From Cycas panzhihuaensis (lineage: Eukaryota; Cycadophyta), in the NCBI GenBank assembly GCA_023213395.1, contig CM041465.1:235793741-235857740 (forward strand): a DNA stretch of 64,000 nucleotides, given 5' to 3'. Below, in pieces: positions 24,800 through 38,000 of the stretch (the first letter of the stretch is position 1; every line of letters starts with the position of its first letter). Under the pieces are notes generated by a model. The model did not search any database, had not been told where the DNA came from, and saw only the letters and a list, made by a program, of their open reading frames with translations. The position numbers and the translations under genes were made by a program.

Positions 24800-27290
24800 T
24801 CTTAGGAAGCTGGGGAATTTCCAAAGGAGGATGGAGATGAGGAGCAGAAAAAGAAGCACATGTTACTTCTTTGGCTGCTTGGGACTAAGTCAAGGCATAT
24901 AAGGGTGCGGTCTCAAGTATTTGAATAACCCTCTTTCCTTTATTTCAAGATTGAGAAGGGGAAGGAGTTTGGCGATTGGGAGAACTAGAAGAAGAGGAAG
25001 AGATCCTTACACTCTTCCCTTTAGCTTGTGTAGGCCAAGGGTTGGGAGATCTTTCTCTATTTCAGTTACCTTTTTGTTAGGTGTTGTGATCGTGTTTCCT
25101 ATATTTAGGGAAGGGATCCTTGTAGACAGGTTGGTCTAGATTGGGTCTAGACTCCCATTTAGGGGAAGAGTCATGTTGTGGGATAGCCTTAAGGTGCTAG
25201 GCCCTATATTGTGAGTCTCATGAAAGCATTCCCCATGAACGAAACACTGATTCTTCTCTAAGGAAGAATCTATCTTCCTTATTTGAGAAGGATAGGTATT
25301 ACCACTCTTGGGAGATACAACTTGAGAAGTTTGATGGATAGGTTTGTGGAAAGTAGGTGATGAAGGGGCTTAGAGTTTAAGCTCCTTCATCATATGTTTG
25401 AAAGAACAAATAACAGAAGTTAGAGGGTCTAAGCTCTTCTCTGTTAGATGACATGAAGACCTAGGAGGTTGTTGGATTTTGGTATCACGAGGTGCCTCAT
25501 GCTGTTCCAAGGACCTAACAGGCTTATTTATACCTACTTAGATTCCAATGGACTTAAGAGATAAACACTTGGCTATGGCAGAGTCATATGTTATCACCCC
25601 CATCTTGAGGACTTCAACATGGACTTTAGGGCAAAGGGCATTGATAAAAGGATCTCTCTTTAACTTCTTAGACAGATTTACCTTTGTGGAGTGGAGAAGA
25701 TCATGGAAATGTCTCACAAAATCACGATTCATCTCATTGTGACCTTGCTTAAGAGATAAGAGAGCCTTCATTATGCTCTTGAAGGGATGAGGTACGTTAA
25801 AATAATTGATAAATTCATCAATGAGTTATTGGAATTAGTGGATAGAGTGTGCAAAAAGGCAATAGAACCATTTGAGGGCATCACCTTAGAGAGAGCATGG
25901 GAAACAATTCATTAGAATATGGTTGTACACCTAGTAATCTATGCATGCCATGGAAAAACTTCTAACATGCTCTATGGGTCTTGCAAAGAGGTCCCATCAA
26001 ATTTGGGCACCTCAGGAGAGTGAGGCGATAAGTTGGTTCTTAGTGCCTTGATGGATAAAGGAGTTGATCTATAATCCATGAAGGGGCATGCCCTTGATTG
26101 GACCATAGGATAAACAAAATATGGAGGAGGAGGTGGGTAAGGTTGCTTGAATCCTCCTTAGGATACTTGGTTCAGAAGGGGATACACACTTCCTCCCATT
26201 TGATAGGAGGGAACAAATCGCACATTAAAGGAGTGGATGGATACGAGGGACCCATCCCCCCTTGAGGGTATGCCCCTTGTTGAAAGGGGATTTGAAAGGA
26301 GGTGCCTTGGGAGGGGCCTTGCCCTCCCTGTAAAGGCACCACATAAGAAGAAGCATAAGAAGATAGAATAGAAGGGTGTGGAACTAGATTTTACCCATAT
26401 AGGCCACCTGTAGGTGGTGTGATGCCATATAAATGCAAAGGATCCACTCCATAAATAGGAAGAGGATTCCTTTTACCATGCCCCCATGGTTGAGAAGTAT
26501 ACCTTGAGGGCACATAAAGGGAAGGGTCCCTAGGTTGAGCTTAGGAATGTGTAGGGATTGGTCCCACACAGCTAGAAGCGGGGAGATATGCAGATCCCCT
26601 AGATCTAATAGGAGACAAATAGACTACAATCGGTTGGGGCATAGTTGTTTGGCTAGAGAGAGATATACTCAACCCAAGTTGGGAAGAGTGTATACCTTAG
26701 GTGGTCCCTAAGGAACATGGACCACAAGAAGAAGAAGACACAATGAGGGATGCCCTCATTGTGGTCAAGGGAGTCAAACAGGATGGATGAGGTAGTGCGA
26801 AGGTGGAGGAAGGAAGCACTATGATTTGAAAGATGTTATCTAACCACTTAGGATATGATTGGAGGCTAATGTCTTGGAAGCATTGGTTAAGTGCTTCTAC
26901 CATGTCTACAGGAGGGGTATCCATCTGATCATATAAGGTCGAAAGGTCCTCATATGAGATGGACCCCACGGGGCAGTCCTCATCAAGATCACCACTAGAG
27001 TGGTGATACTCCAAGGGAGAAGATGCTTCCACCTCATGAGTGGAGAGGTCGTGGACTTGCGGGTGCTCTTGGTCATTAGAGTAGAAGATAGGATCCTCAC
27101 CCTCTTGGGTGGGCCCTTGGAAAGAAGTGGGTGGTTGGTGGGACTTGGAGACATACGTATGATATGCCCAATCTGAAGGAAATCCTTTCATAGTCAATTT
27201 AGAATCTGATGATTGAAAGGGATAGTAAGGGGAGTCTTCCAATGAAGGAGGAAGGCCTCATAAATGACGAGAGAATTGTCACATATAAGT
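24800..27290 (-). pseudogene. gag of element B
   Basis: Begins near 27280 with the family start, but the ATG is followed at once by TGA. The longest open piece is 27242-26697 (GFPSDWAYHTY, TPPVDMVEALNQC). The capsid region lies at about 26080-25540, with MNRDFVRHFHDLLHS. The zinc-knuckle near 25250 reads CFVHGECFHETHN, having kept Cys, His and His but lost the last Cys. Confidence 0.8.
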
Positions 27291-27335
27291 TTCTCCTAAA
27301 GATTGGAAGAAAAAAGAGATGGTAAGATGACAAGC

Positions 27336-27352
27336 ATTGGGGACTACCCAAT
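27336..27352 (-). other. Leader stem-loop of element B
   Basis: ATTGGG-GACTA-CCCAAT on the plus strand, a 6-bp perfect stem with a 5-base loop, between primer site and gag start. It corresponds to the leader stem-loop of D at 41136. Confidence 0.55.
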
Positions 27353-27427
27353 AAATCAAGAAGAACTACTAGAGGGGAAGTAGCACCAACAACGAAGGGA
27401 AGAGGTTGGATCCCTTTACTGGCGAGT

Positions 27428-27444
27428 CCCCAATATGGTTGCCA
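27428..27444 (-). promoter_or_regulatory. Primer binding site of element B
   Basis: The minus strand reads TGGCAACCATATTGGGG, one base after the 5' LTR end. It is the family site with two C-to-T-type changes. Confidence 0.7.
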
Positions 27445-27445
27445 G

Positions 27446-28805
27446 TGGAATCGCACCTCTAAGGGGTACTAGACTATGAGGGATTAGGCCAACATAACTA
27501 ATAACTTTGTGGATAAGGATCTATAGGAATAAGGAAGAATGATCATCCACAAAGGGCATTCATACACCAGAATACAGGTTCGAGGACCTACAAATAATGT
27601 ACAAACTTCCTTCCAGGTAAACACCTCCTCGATTCAGAGTAAGGAGTAAAAGAGGGATCTCCACAGTTGACTGAGTAACCTCTAAAAGGACCCTCCCATC
27701 CTGGATGGATAAGGAAGGAGGGTGAAGGTGAAGGTTCACCTTTTCTCATGAAGAAGGGACAAGTGGAAAAAGTCCAAACCAAAAAGAAGGGAAACTCACA
27801 TGCAAACCACGAGAGGCTAGCAACATGAGTGAATGAGGAGGAAGTTGGGTTGATGGACCAACTTCAGGTAAAAGGGGAAAAGTCAAAGGAAGCTTTTCTA
27901 AAAAAGAGGAAAGTCAACCTTGAAAGGAGGTACCCTCAAGGCACTACACCTAGAATGAAACAAGGTATATTATTCCTACACTAATGTTTATTATGAGGCA
28001 AGGTGATGTAGGAATTCAAGTATCGTTGTTTATATTTTATTTCTTAATGATAAAGCAAAAAGAATTTAAAAGAAATGACACACTCACCTTCATTTCCTAG
28101 GTACTAACCTCCATCTCTTTATATTTAACAATCAAGGGAAAAGAAGGACAACAAGAAATCAAGGAGATGAATGCTAGCATGAAATACAAACCCACCTAAC
28201 AATATGTAAGAGGGGAGCAAAGTGCCAATGTATGGCACAACTTCCCCACCCAAATCCTAGTAGAAATGAGGCTTTAGGCAAGAGAGGAAATGAGTATTGG
28301 GAGAAAGTAATACCTATTGGCACAAACTAATTTCCCTCTACACATCTAAATGAGGAAAGCACAACAAACAATAGCATACAAGTAATATAATCTTTTTGTT
28401 TCTCTTTCTCATTTAGGAGCAAGGGGGAAAGAAGGTTGAGAATAAGAGCAACAAAGGTAGGGAAAAGTACTCAAGAGTCAAATGGTTGGCATAGCCTCTC
28501 CCTAACTTTCTACATGATCCAAGCTTTCCTCCTAGACATGCCTTTCCATGGATGGCGTGGTGAAAGGAGCATTGACGAGAGGGGGGCTTCATTACTTTCC
28601 CCAAGGTCAAATGCAAAAAAAAGACTAGAGAGAAAGAATAAATGCCTCTATGGAATTTTTTAAAAGCACAGTAATAATAACAAGGAAAGGAAGATGTACC
28701 TACAAGAGAGGTTTTCATTTACTCTGAAGCATGTGTAACCTGCACAACACAAAGTTGCCCTTTCCCAAGGGGCACTAAACGCATATAGGGAGTAGATGCA
28801 TACAA

Positions 28806-28841
<36 letters not shown>

Positions 28842-30651
28842 TATATTCCTTTTCGAAGATAAAAGAATGAAAGATGATAGTCTAAATAAATATCCACTAA
28901 ATAACAAAATATGCAATGTTAGTATTGTCTTCACCTTGTATATAGAACTTAATAAGTGATGTGCGAAAAGGGGGGTGAAGGGAAGAAGATGGGTAGCCTT
29001 GGAATGGCTAACCCTCCCAACTAAACAAGGTCCACACATTCCCAAGCACTCAAAGCTAGTGGCTAAGAAGGTCAAGACTACTCAACAACAAGCACAAAAT
29101 AGGTTTTGCATATGGGGAAAAATGTTGCAAGAAAGTTGTAAAAGTTGCAAAAGCTACAAAAGTTACAAAGTATAACTTTTGAAAGATTTTACGAAAATGG
29201 GGCCCAATTCTGAAAAGGACACAAAGGGGTTGATAACTAGGTTATTTATGAGCCTTGGTTACTAGTTGTAGGAATAACAATGGGCTGCCTACACTACAAT
29301 CAATGGAGATCCCCTACTCCCACAGTTTTTAGGTAGGAAAGGAAGGTATGGAGAAGGAAAATAGAAGGAGAGAAGGGGGATGCCCTTGAGGAGAAGGCGT
29401 ATGGGTGTAAAACCCTACCTAAAACTCCTTTCACTCTCCCACAGACCATTTTTCCTGCTACCTCCTTGAATAGACCAAAGAAAAACTTTAGGAAAGTGGT
29501 AGACAAGCCAATAAGGAGGGTTTGCCTCCTAACATGGAAGAAAAGAAGGAAAACTTCACATGAGAAAGTAGGAAAAAAATAAGTAAAAGGGGTACCTATG
29601 TTATGAAAGGAAAGGAGCAAAGGCAGATCTGTGAGTACCTAGTAAGGGTAGATCTATGGCAAATATGCTTAGTAAAGTGGGTGAGGAGGATGGTCCCTTG
29701 AGGGGATTGATGAAGACCCATACAATGCAATGGAGGAGGAGCATAACCTATGGAAGAAGTGTAGCTTGAGGCTTGGCAAAACGTTGGGGACGTGACTTTG
29801 TCTCAGCTAGCCCTGCAACTCACATTTCCTATGCTATAGGAGTTGGTTACTGGAGTGTGGAGCTAGTGTAGTAGGATTGAAGCCTCTTCCAGAAGAGTAA
29901 GAAGAGAGATAAATGAGGTGAATTTTAGGTTTTTCAACCCAACCTTAGAACAATGAGTAATTAGGGTTTGCCCTAGGTAGGAAACATTCTGATGACACGT
30001 GGTAATTTCACATTTAATGTGAAATTATTGTGGCCAAATAAAAAAAGACTTGTGAATAGTCGCATTATGGCAAACTTTGCAGTACTGCAAAGTTTGCAGT
30101 AGTACTATAGAGTTTACAGTGGTGTAGCCAAAACTAAAGAAAAAAGTAAAAGGGGAAACCCAAAGGCTCCCAAAAGGGGGGTCCAAGATCCTAAGAGAGC
30201 ATGCTGTAGTGTCAAGTTGCTAAGGAGGGGTCATGGGACCTAGAAGGATCACAATATATAGGAAATAATGGTCAAGGACTCCAAGAAGGGAGACAAACAA
30301 CGCATAAGGGTGACAACCAGACCTAAACAGGGTGCTAAGGGCTGTGTCATGCTAAGAAGTGATGCGAAATAGCTTGTAGGAGCCAAACGTACTTGGGATG
30401 CATGGAGGCATTGGCAGAGGATCATGGAGTGCCATGGGATTTATATCCCTAGTTGTCATAGGCTAAAAATATCAAGATGTAATATAAACAGGTAAACAAT
30501 ACATAGTGATCATATAGTCAATCAATTAGAGTGCAATGTGCATAAAACACCTTGATCAATCACTTCTAAAACTGATAAAAGTGAATATAGAAGTATACCT
30601 AAGCTTACCTAAGTCAAGTTATCTATATCCATTCCTAGTAGTTGAGAAATA
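27446..30651 (-). repeat. 5' LTR of element B (3206 bp)
   Basis: On the minus strand it starts at 30651 (TATTTCTC, where the family has TGTTTCC) and ends GTGCGATTCCA at 27446, beside the primer site. It aligns with 15543-19429. The U3 repeats, including a perfect palindrome, are at 30070-30125. Confidence 0.85.
28808..28846. repeat. A run followed by TA microsatellite
   Basis: About 18 A followed by roughly ten TA units, inside B's 5' LTR. The other LTR has a much shorter ATGTATATGTATG tract at the same place. Confidence 0.85.
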
Positions 30652-30850
30652 AGCACCCTTAGGAATCGTAGCATTCCCCCTCACCCTAGAAGACAAGACT
30701 ATCCTAACAGATATAATGGTCCTTAACATAGATGTGGACTACAACCTTCTATTAGGATGTCCCTAGCTTGATTAGATGGGAGTGGTCTACTTATCATGAT
30801 GGGGTTAACTCAAATTTGTCTATGAGGGGTAGATAAAGGTTGTCCTTCGA
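30652..30850 (+). pseudogene. Protease, second part (element A)
   Basis: Continues A's protease after B, with PLGIVAFPLTLEDKT-like text and YNLLLGCP near 30740, matching the YNLLLGRPWLD motif of D. Confidence 0.75.
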
Positions 30851-31799
30851 GAATTGCCTCCTCTCTAGTCATCTCACTAGCCTTTCTAGGTAGTTTTTGG
30901 ATCAACCCATGAGATTGAGGATCTATCCACTCTATTAACTGCCTACCCTACCGGTGCTCCAAGTGCCTAGCCAGCACATGGAATACCTCCTCCCTTCTCT
31001 AACCTCATCTTCTTTGCCCCTATCAACATTGGAAGCTATGGTTATCTCACTATTTTGAGTGACCATGGGTCCGATAATGAGTGTGACGACCTCCCTCATA
31101 TCATATTCCTCCTCAACATGCAAAGGGGGCACCTGTTCATCCCCCTCAGAGCCTTATGTTCTAACCTAAGGCACCACATAAGGATCCCTTTCTCTTTATC
31201 TAGGGAACGACACACTGTTGTTCCTGGGGCATGCACAAGCTCCATACCCATCCAGTCCCCTCTTACTCCTTAATCCTTATGATCCTCTATAGATGATAAG
31301 GATAAAGAGTTTCTCCTTTCATATAATGAGTCCATAGTGTGTGATTATGATCCTAGTCAGTATTTGCCTCTATAAGCCATGATATAATAGTATGGGAGGA
31401 TACCTTTCAACTCCTCCGAGGAGTCTCTTAACTATGTAAATTGGTGGGTTGATTATTATGGGCATGTTGCCCCTTCATTACCTCATCTTACATACCCATC
31501 AAGAAATACTATCCATGGGATAGATTACTTTGAGAATGATGAGGCTTTGCTAGAACACCTAATGGGTTGCACACCTAATCTCCCTTTGGGTCACTATAGA
31601 CTTGGTTTTTGGAAGTGCCTAGATCTAGGGTCACCTCTCATTAACCCAAACCTATCCAACTCTCCCTCATTCCCTTTTATTGACCAAGCTCCCCTTCACT
31701 TTGAACAAGGGAATGCCATGTACGCGGGGGAAACCAAGGACATTGTCCTCACCCTCGGTAAGGTCATCAAGGTAGGAGTAGAGTGTTCCCTTGGGGAAA
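30851..31799 (+). pseudogene. Protease-RT linker of element A
   Basis: Matches the linker of C and B: FESSEESLNYVNWWVDYYG-type text near 31420 and GIDYFENDEALLEHL near 31520. Open from 31547 to 31900. It is acidic and Pro/Ser-rich with no recognised domain. A very similar copy (63541-64000) follows A's RT fragment at the right edge. Confidence 0.65.
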
Positions 31800-32215
31800 T
31801 GGAGGTATATACCCACCTATTCCAAGAGTTCCATAATATCTTCATATGGGACTACTCTAATATAAAGGGAATAGACCCCTCCATTGTTACCATAACTTGA
31901 TGACCATTCTAGGTGCTTACCCCATGTGCAAAAAACAATGCCCTCTTCACTCTAAACTCTTAACTATCATGGAGATGGAGGTAGAAAATCTCCTAGATGT
32001 AGGACTCATCACTTCCATTGACTACCCCAATTAGCTTTTCAACATCTTGCTCATTGCTAAGAAGAATGAGATGATTCAAATTTGTATTGACCTTTGAGAC
32101 ATCAACAACTCCTGTCCCATGGACAACTTTCCCCTACCATTCATTGACTAAATCATCAATTATATAGTGGGCTTCGAAGTGATATCCTTGATGGATAATT
32201 TTTTTGGATACAACC
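31800..32215 (+). pseudogene. Reverse transcriptase, N-terminal part (element A), interrupted by C
   Basis: FIWDYSNIKGIDPSIVT leads into text for TSIDYPN, VAKKNEM and INNSCPMDNFPLPFID, then FEVISLMDNFFGYN, where element C begins. These are RT fingers/palm motifs shared with C and D. Several stops are present. The continuation lies at 63325. Confidence 0.8.
32211..32215 (+). repeat. Left target-site duplication of element C
   Basis: CAACC here and TAACC at 63325-63329 differ by one C/T transition. Joined, the flanks restore the GYNQ codons of A's RT. Confidence 0.65.
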
Positions 32216-35200
32216 TATTTCTTGGCTATCGGGAATGGGTATGGATGAGTCAACTCAGGTAAGTGTAGGTACACTTCTATCCTTTGCCTTCATTAATTTC
32301 ATAAAGGTAAATTGAAGTGCCTCTTTGTTTTCATTGCACGATTGACTGGTTCATTTACATGACCATTATGCATCCATTGCCTGATCATGCTGTATGACAT
32401 CATTTTAGCCTATGACGATCTAGGGATACTAATTCCAATGACACTCCACAACCCTCCTATACGTCTCCATGTCATCCCAAGCACCGCTCAACCCTTGTGA
32501 CCTATTCACAACTCTTTTGCCATACCTCAACCTCTAGCACCTTACCTAGGTGTCGTTGGTGTATGTTCATTCATTTAGCGACCTTTTGGGAGTTTTAGGT
32601 CTTTAGCACTTTGTTGGCCTAGGTCTCTTCGATCCTATGACTATCCCTAGCCATCTGGACAGAGGGTCATACCCCCTAGGCCTAGGGTACCTCTCTTTCT
32701 AATCTCCCAACCCTCTTTTCTTTCATTTTTATCTATGTTGTTGCCACACTGCTGTAAAGATTGTGGTACCACTGTAAACTTCGTGGTACTATAAAGTTTA
32801 CCACGGGGTAACTATCACACAATTTTTTTAAAATCTGTCATGGTAAATTTTACATTTATTATAAATTTACCATGTGGCTAAGTCATATTCCTGGCCCTAG
32901 CTAAACCCTAATCACTCAATTGAGCTAGGGTTAGGTTTAAAACCCCCAAAAGGCATCATTTCTTTATGCTTTTCCACTCTCTTTAATCTCCTTTCTCACT
33001 TACATAGGATATCTCCTATAGAAACACCCTGCAACCCTTGAGATATCAGCTCAGCACTCTGAGATCAGCCTCCTATAGCCTCAGATATGTAGCAACAGGC
33101 CTAAGATAAGACTACCTCAAGCAAGATACGCTCTAAGCTCACCTCCAAGCATAATCATCACAGTAAACCTTATAGGGTTTCACTTGCAAACCTTATAGGG
33201 CTACCCTCCTCTCTTATTTCCTCACGTAGATTTGCTCCTGATCTATCCACAGTGGCAGCCTCCATAGGGTTTCACATGCAAACCTTATAGGGCTACCCTC
33301 CTCTCTTATTTCCTCATGTAGGTTTGCTCCTGATCTACCCATAGTAGGTATTCTTCCTCCCTTATTGTGTTTAGCTTCCCTTAAGTTATTTAAAAGTGGT
33401 TGGAATATCCTGTAACACCCATTGTTTCTTAGTTTTTTCTACTATACATAGGAGGCAATCCCTCCTCTTTTCATTCTCTGCCTACCATTCCCTCCAACTC
33501 TTCCCTGGTTTCCCTAAGGAGGTAGTGAGGAATAGGTTCCAAAAAGGGTGAGTGAAAGGAGTCAAGGTGGATTCCATAACCTAATAAGGCCTTCTCCTCA
33601 AGGGCAAACCCCTTCTCCCCCTCTCCTCTTTCTCCTTTGTACTTCCTTTGGCCTACTAGAGAGCTCTCGGAAGAGAGGCCACTACTGGTAGCAGTGTATG
33701 AAACCTATTGCTACACTTCCTCCAACTTTGTAAGCCTTACATGGATAGGAATTGCAACCCTTAGTCAGACCCTACTTTGCTTTTGGGTGTTAGATTAGTT
33801 TGGTGGTTGCAAAAGTTACACATCATAACCTTTACAATGTTAGCAACATTTGCAACTTTATTATAGCCTGTCATCCCTATATTAGCTTTTATTATACTAT
33901 CTTTACTTGATGTTTATGTGCTTGGATAGCGTGGAGGTGTGTGTTTTGGGCGGTTAGCCATTCTGAGGCTAACCACCTTTCTTCTCTTTTCTTGTCTTCC
34001 TTGCATAGAGAAAAGTTGAAGATTGATTCTTAATTGAAAATTTCTCTTGGTTAAGGTATTTGGCTTGCATTTATTTATGAACCTTGTACACATATACATT
34101 TTTCTCCCTAATAGCCCCTTGGGAAAGGGAAACACCTTTTGATTGCAAATTTTTTCTTTGTTAGGTGTGGTGGAGGAACAAAACACGTCAACATAGGTAT
34201 GTTCTTTCCCTCTCCTCTGATATTACTTTCAAGTCTTTTCACATAGTCTTTTCTGGCTTTATTTTCCGCTCTTTTCCTTTTGATTTGGGGAAGATAAGGA
34301 AGCCCCTAGCATCACTGCATCACATTGCTCACATTTGGGGAAAGGAAAGAGGAAGGTATGTGCAACATAAGGGAACACACTCATCTAACCTCCCAGTTTT
34401 CTAGGTACATTGCTACTCTCTCCTTGCCACCTTTTTTCTCTTGCTTAAAGTTCATTTACTTGCATGCATAATACCTAAAAAGAAAAGAGTAAAGTGAGCT
34501 TGCATATATGACTTACATATACTTGATTCATTTATTCATTTAGAAAAGTGCATAGAGTAGAAATCACATTTACTTGTATTCTTGCTAGTTGCATACACCT
34601 CCACTTAGCCTTGCATTCCATGCGTGCATGTCCACAACCTTTTGGCTAGCCCCTTTTATTTTCTTCCATTCGAGAACAAAATGAGAGCAAGTTTATCATA
34701 CTAAAGAGTAAATGAGAGTGCATCCATTTTGTGATTTTCCTTTTTATTTACAAAAAAACACAACATTATATTCCTCACTTCACCACAATACACAAAGCAC
34801 AACCTCTTATACATAGAATGATTGAAACCTTTTTCACCATTGCCTCATAGCCCCAAGTCTGCCTTGGGTATAGTGACCTAAAGAAGATCTTCCCTTTAAG
34901 TCACTCCCCCCCTAGTCGTTATCACACCTACCTTAGCTAGGTATCCTTAGCATACCCCTTAGGTTGGTTCTGCTTGTGGGTTGGTTACCTAACCACCCTG
35001 CTATGAGTGTGCATCATCCTCTTTACTTGCTTGAGTATACCTCTCTCACACCTCTTTATTCCATGCGGGGAGCCATTCCCTCACTTACCTTTACCTCCCT
35101 CCTTCGGACATCCAAGGGGTGCAGGGCCTATCCCTTGAGGTTACTTAGAAAATTGAGGATATCCCTCATTTCTTCCACCCTCCAAACCAAAGTCGAGTTA

Positions 35201-35373
35201 CCCATAAGGGAGTTGTGTGCCATTCGCAGGTCTCGAACCTATGTTCCGACTTGTGGATGCCATTTGTGGGTGATCTCTTTCACTTGTCAGATTAATCTTA
35301 GTTTCTGAAGCTCTTCACTAATTAATCTAATCTTAACCAAGTATGGTTACCATCCCATAGGTGCGATTCCATT
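32216..35373 (+). repeat. 5' LTR of element C (3158 bp)
   Basis: Starts TATTTCTTGGCTATCGGGAA (family TGTTTCC) and ends GTGCGATTCCA beside the primer site. It aligns with 60265-63324. A donor-like CAGGTAAGT lies at 32256-32264, U3 repeats at 32755-32815, and the G-box position reads CATGTG near 32869, a CpG-type decay of CACGTG. A local tandem duplication lies at about 33170-33352. Confidence 0.9.
33170..33352 (+). repeat. Tandem duplication of about 92 bp in the 5' LTR of C
   Basis: The block from TATAGGGTTTCAC through TTGCTCCTGATCTA occurs twice in a row. The 3' LTR (61230-61320) has one copy, so the duplication arose after or at insertion of C. Confidence 0.85.
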
Positions 35374-35374
35374 A

Positions 35375-35391
35375 ACAACCATACTAGGGAT
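35375..35391 (+). promoter_or_regulatory. Primer binding site of element C, decayed
   Basis: TAACAACCATACTAGGG begins two bases after the LTR end, the family TGGCGACCATACTGGGG with G-to-A-type changes. Confidence 0.6.
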
Positions 35392-35533
35392 TCGCCAGTA
35401 AGGGATCAATCCTTCCTCCCTTTGTGTTGGTGCTACTTCTTCTTGGTAGCTCTCTTTGGTTTTGTTGGGTATCCCATGATGTGCACACCACTTTATCTCT
35501 CCTACTTTCTTCCAACTCATAGGCATAACTTGT

Positions 35534-38000
35534 ATGCGACAATTCTTACATCGCTTACGAGGTCTACCTCTGTTGTTGGAAGACTCTTCATACCACTCTC
35601 TCCCTTCATCAGATCCTAATTCGACTATGGAGGGATTCCCCTCAGATTAGGCATATCATGCCTATGTATTTGAACCACATGAGATTTCTACTTCTTTTCA
35701 AGGGTCTGCCCAAGAGGGTGAGGACCCTATCTTTTATCCGGGTGACCAACAACACCCACAACTTCACCATCTCTCTACTCATGAAGTAGAGGTTTCATCC
35801 CCTTTAGAGTTTCACTACCACAATGGTGACTCTCATGAGGATCGTCCCATAGGGTCAACTTCATATGAGGTTCTATCTACCTCTTATGATCAAGTGGATA
35901 CCCCTCCCACCGGTGTGGTTAAATCCCTTAGCCAATGCTTCCAAGCTACTCATCTCCAACCATATCCTAAGGGGTTCGAGAGCATCTTGTGAAGTATTAC
36001 ACCTCCTTCCTCCATAATCACCTTGCCTCGCTCATCTTGTTCAACTTCCCTACCTATGATGAGCCTACCTTTCACTTCATCTTCTTCTCCCCATGGTCTA
36101 TGTTCTTTGGGGACCTCCCAAGGCATGTCCTCTTCCCAACTTGGGTTGAGCATGCCTCCTTCTAGTCAAATGACTACACCTCCTCTGATTATAGTCTACT
36201 TGCCACCTATTAGATCTGGGGGACCCGCATGTGCCCCTACTTCTAACCATATGGGGCTCGCCCCCACACACTCTCAACTTCAACCTAGGGATCCTTCCCC
36301 TTACATACCTCTAGGCTATATCTCTCAACCATGGGGGCATAGCAAGGGAAATTCTATTCTAGCTTATGGGATGGACCCTTTGCACCCATATGGGGTTGCA
36401 CCACCCACAGGCAGCCCATGTGGGCAAAACCTGATCCCTCACCCTTCTTTTCCATCCTTCTATGTCACACCTCATGTTGTGCCTTTGCAAGGAGGGCATG
36501 CCCCCTCCTAAGGCATTATACCTTAAGCTCCTTTTCAATAAAGAATATTTTCTCAAGGAGGAATGGGTCTATCACATCCATCCACTCCTATGCATGCCCC
36601 TTTGAATGTGGGATTTGTATCTTCTCACCAAACGAGGGGAAGACAACATCCCCTTTTGAACCAAACCTTCCAAGGAGGATTCATGCAACCTTGTCCACTT
36701 CCTCTTACATTTCTCGTCGATCTTATGGTTTAGTCAAGGGCATGCCCCTTTATGGACTATAGATTAACACCCTTATCCATTGAGGTACTAAGAACCAACT
36801 TATTACCTCACCCTCCCAAGGTTCCCAAATTCGATGGGACCTCATCACATGATCCAATAGAGCATGTTTATAGATTTTCTTTAGCATGTATCAATTACTA
36901 GCCCTATGACCATATCCTTATGAAATTCTTCCTACAATCCCTCCAAGGTGATGCCCTTAAGTGGTTCTATCGCCTGCCATCACATTCCATATTTTGATTC
37001 CAACAACTCATGGATGAATTTTTCAACTATTTTGACGTAGCTTGTTCATTCGAGAGTGGAATGAAAGCCCTCTTATTTCTCAAACAAGGTCACGATGAGA
37101 TGAATCGTGACTTTGTGAGACACTTTCATGACCTAAGGAGCTAAAGAGAGACCTTTTTGTTAACACTATATGCCGATAAGTCCACGTTGAAGTCCTTAAA
37201 ATGGGGGACTCTGCCATAGCCAAGTGCTTGGTGCTTGAGGCCATTGAGATCTAAGTCAGACTCAAGAAGCCTCTCAAGCTGTCACAGCGACATGAGGCAC
37301 CTCCACCACCCTGAGAGACCAAAATCTAATAGCTTGCCAGGTCTTCTTCCCATCCGATTGAGAAGACCTTAGATCCTCTCAGTTTTGTTATACATTCATT
37401 CAAACGTACTATGAAGGAGCTTAAACTCTAGGGTCCTTCATCCCCTACCTCAAATAAACTAGTTCACCAAACTTCTTAAGCCTCTCTCCCCAAGGGTGGT
37501 AATACTTAATCTTCTCAAGTGAGGAAGCCCAATTCCTCCTTAGAGAAGAAGTGGTATTCCATCCAAAAGGGAATGTTTCCATGAAGATTCACAATGCCAG
37601 GCCCAGCACCCTAGAGCTACCCCCCAATATGATTCTTCTCCCAAACGGGCATCTAGACCCAACTTAGACCAGCCCGCCCATAGAGGTGCCTTCCCCAAGC
37701 ATAGGGACCATGATTACAACAACCAACAAAAAACTAACCGAAACAAAGGAAGATCCCTAAACCCTCTCCCTTCACAAGCCAAAGAGAAGGGTGCAAGGAA
37801 CTCATCCTCTTCTTCTGGTTCTCCTGACCATTACGCTCCCTCACCTTCTTGATCCTAAAATAAGGGAAAGAAGGTCATCCAAATTCTTGAGACCACACCA
37901 TTGTATGTCCTAACCTAGTCTTAAGTAGCTAAAGAGGCAAATGATACCTCTTTGTCCACACCTCACCTTGACCATCTTTTGAAAATCCCTCTTTTGAAAG
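35534..38000 (+). pseudogene. gag of element C
   Basis: Starts at ATG 35534 (MRQFLHRLRGLPLLLED), aligned with D's gag start. The N-terminal region keeps TQEGEDP-like and TPPTGVVKSL motifs. The Pro/Ser-rich middle (36023-36511 open) has MDPLHPYGVAPPTG. The capsid region (36800-37140) has DGTSSHDPIEHVY, GDALKWFYRLPSHS and HDEMNRDFVRHFHD. The zinc-knuckle near 37550 has lost its Cys and His. Several stops are present. Confidence 0.85.

Larger units (their letters stand above)
15543..30651 (-). mobile_element. Element B: deleted Tat-lineage retrotransposon (minus strand)
   Basis: LTRs of 3206 bp (27446-30651, 5') and 3887 bp (15543-19429, 3') flank an 8.0 kb interior. On the minus strand, in order: primer site, gag, protease, linker, truncated integrase, spacer with a scrap of the antisense gene, archaeal-type RNase H, 3' UTR. 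RT, classical RNase H and the integrase zinc finger are missing. The 3' LTR is longer because a solo-LTR-like insertion sits at about 17998-18631. Confidence 0.85.
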
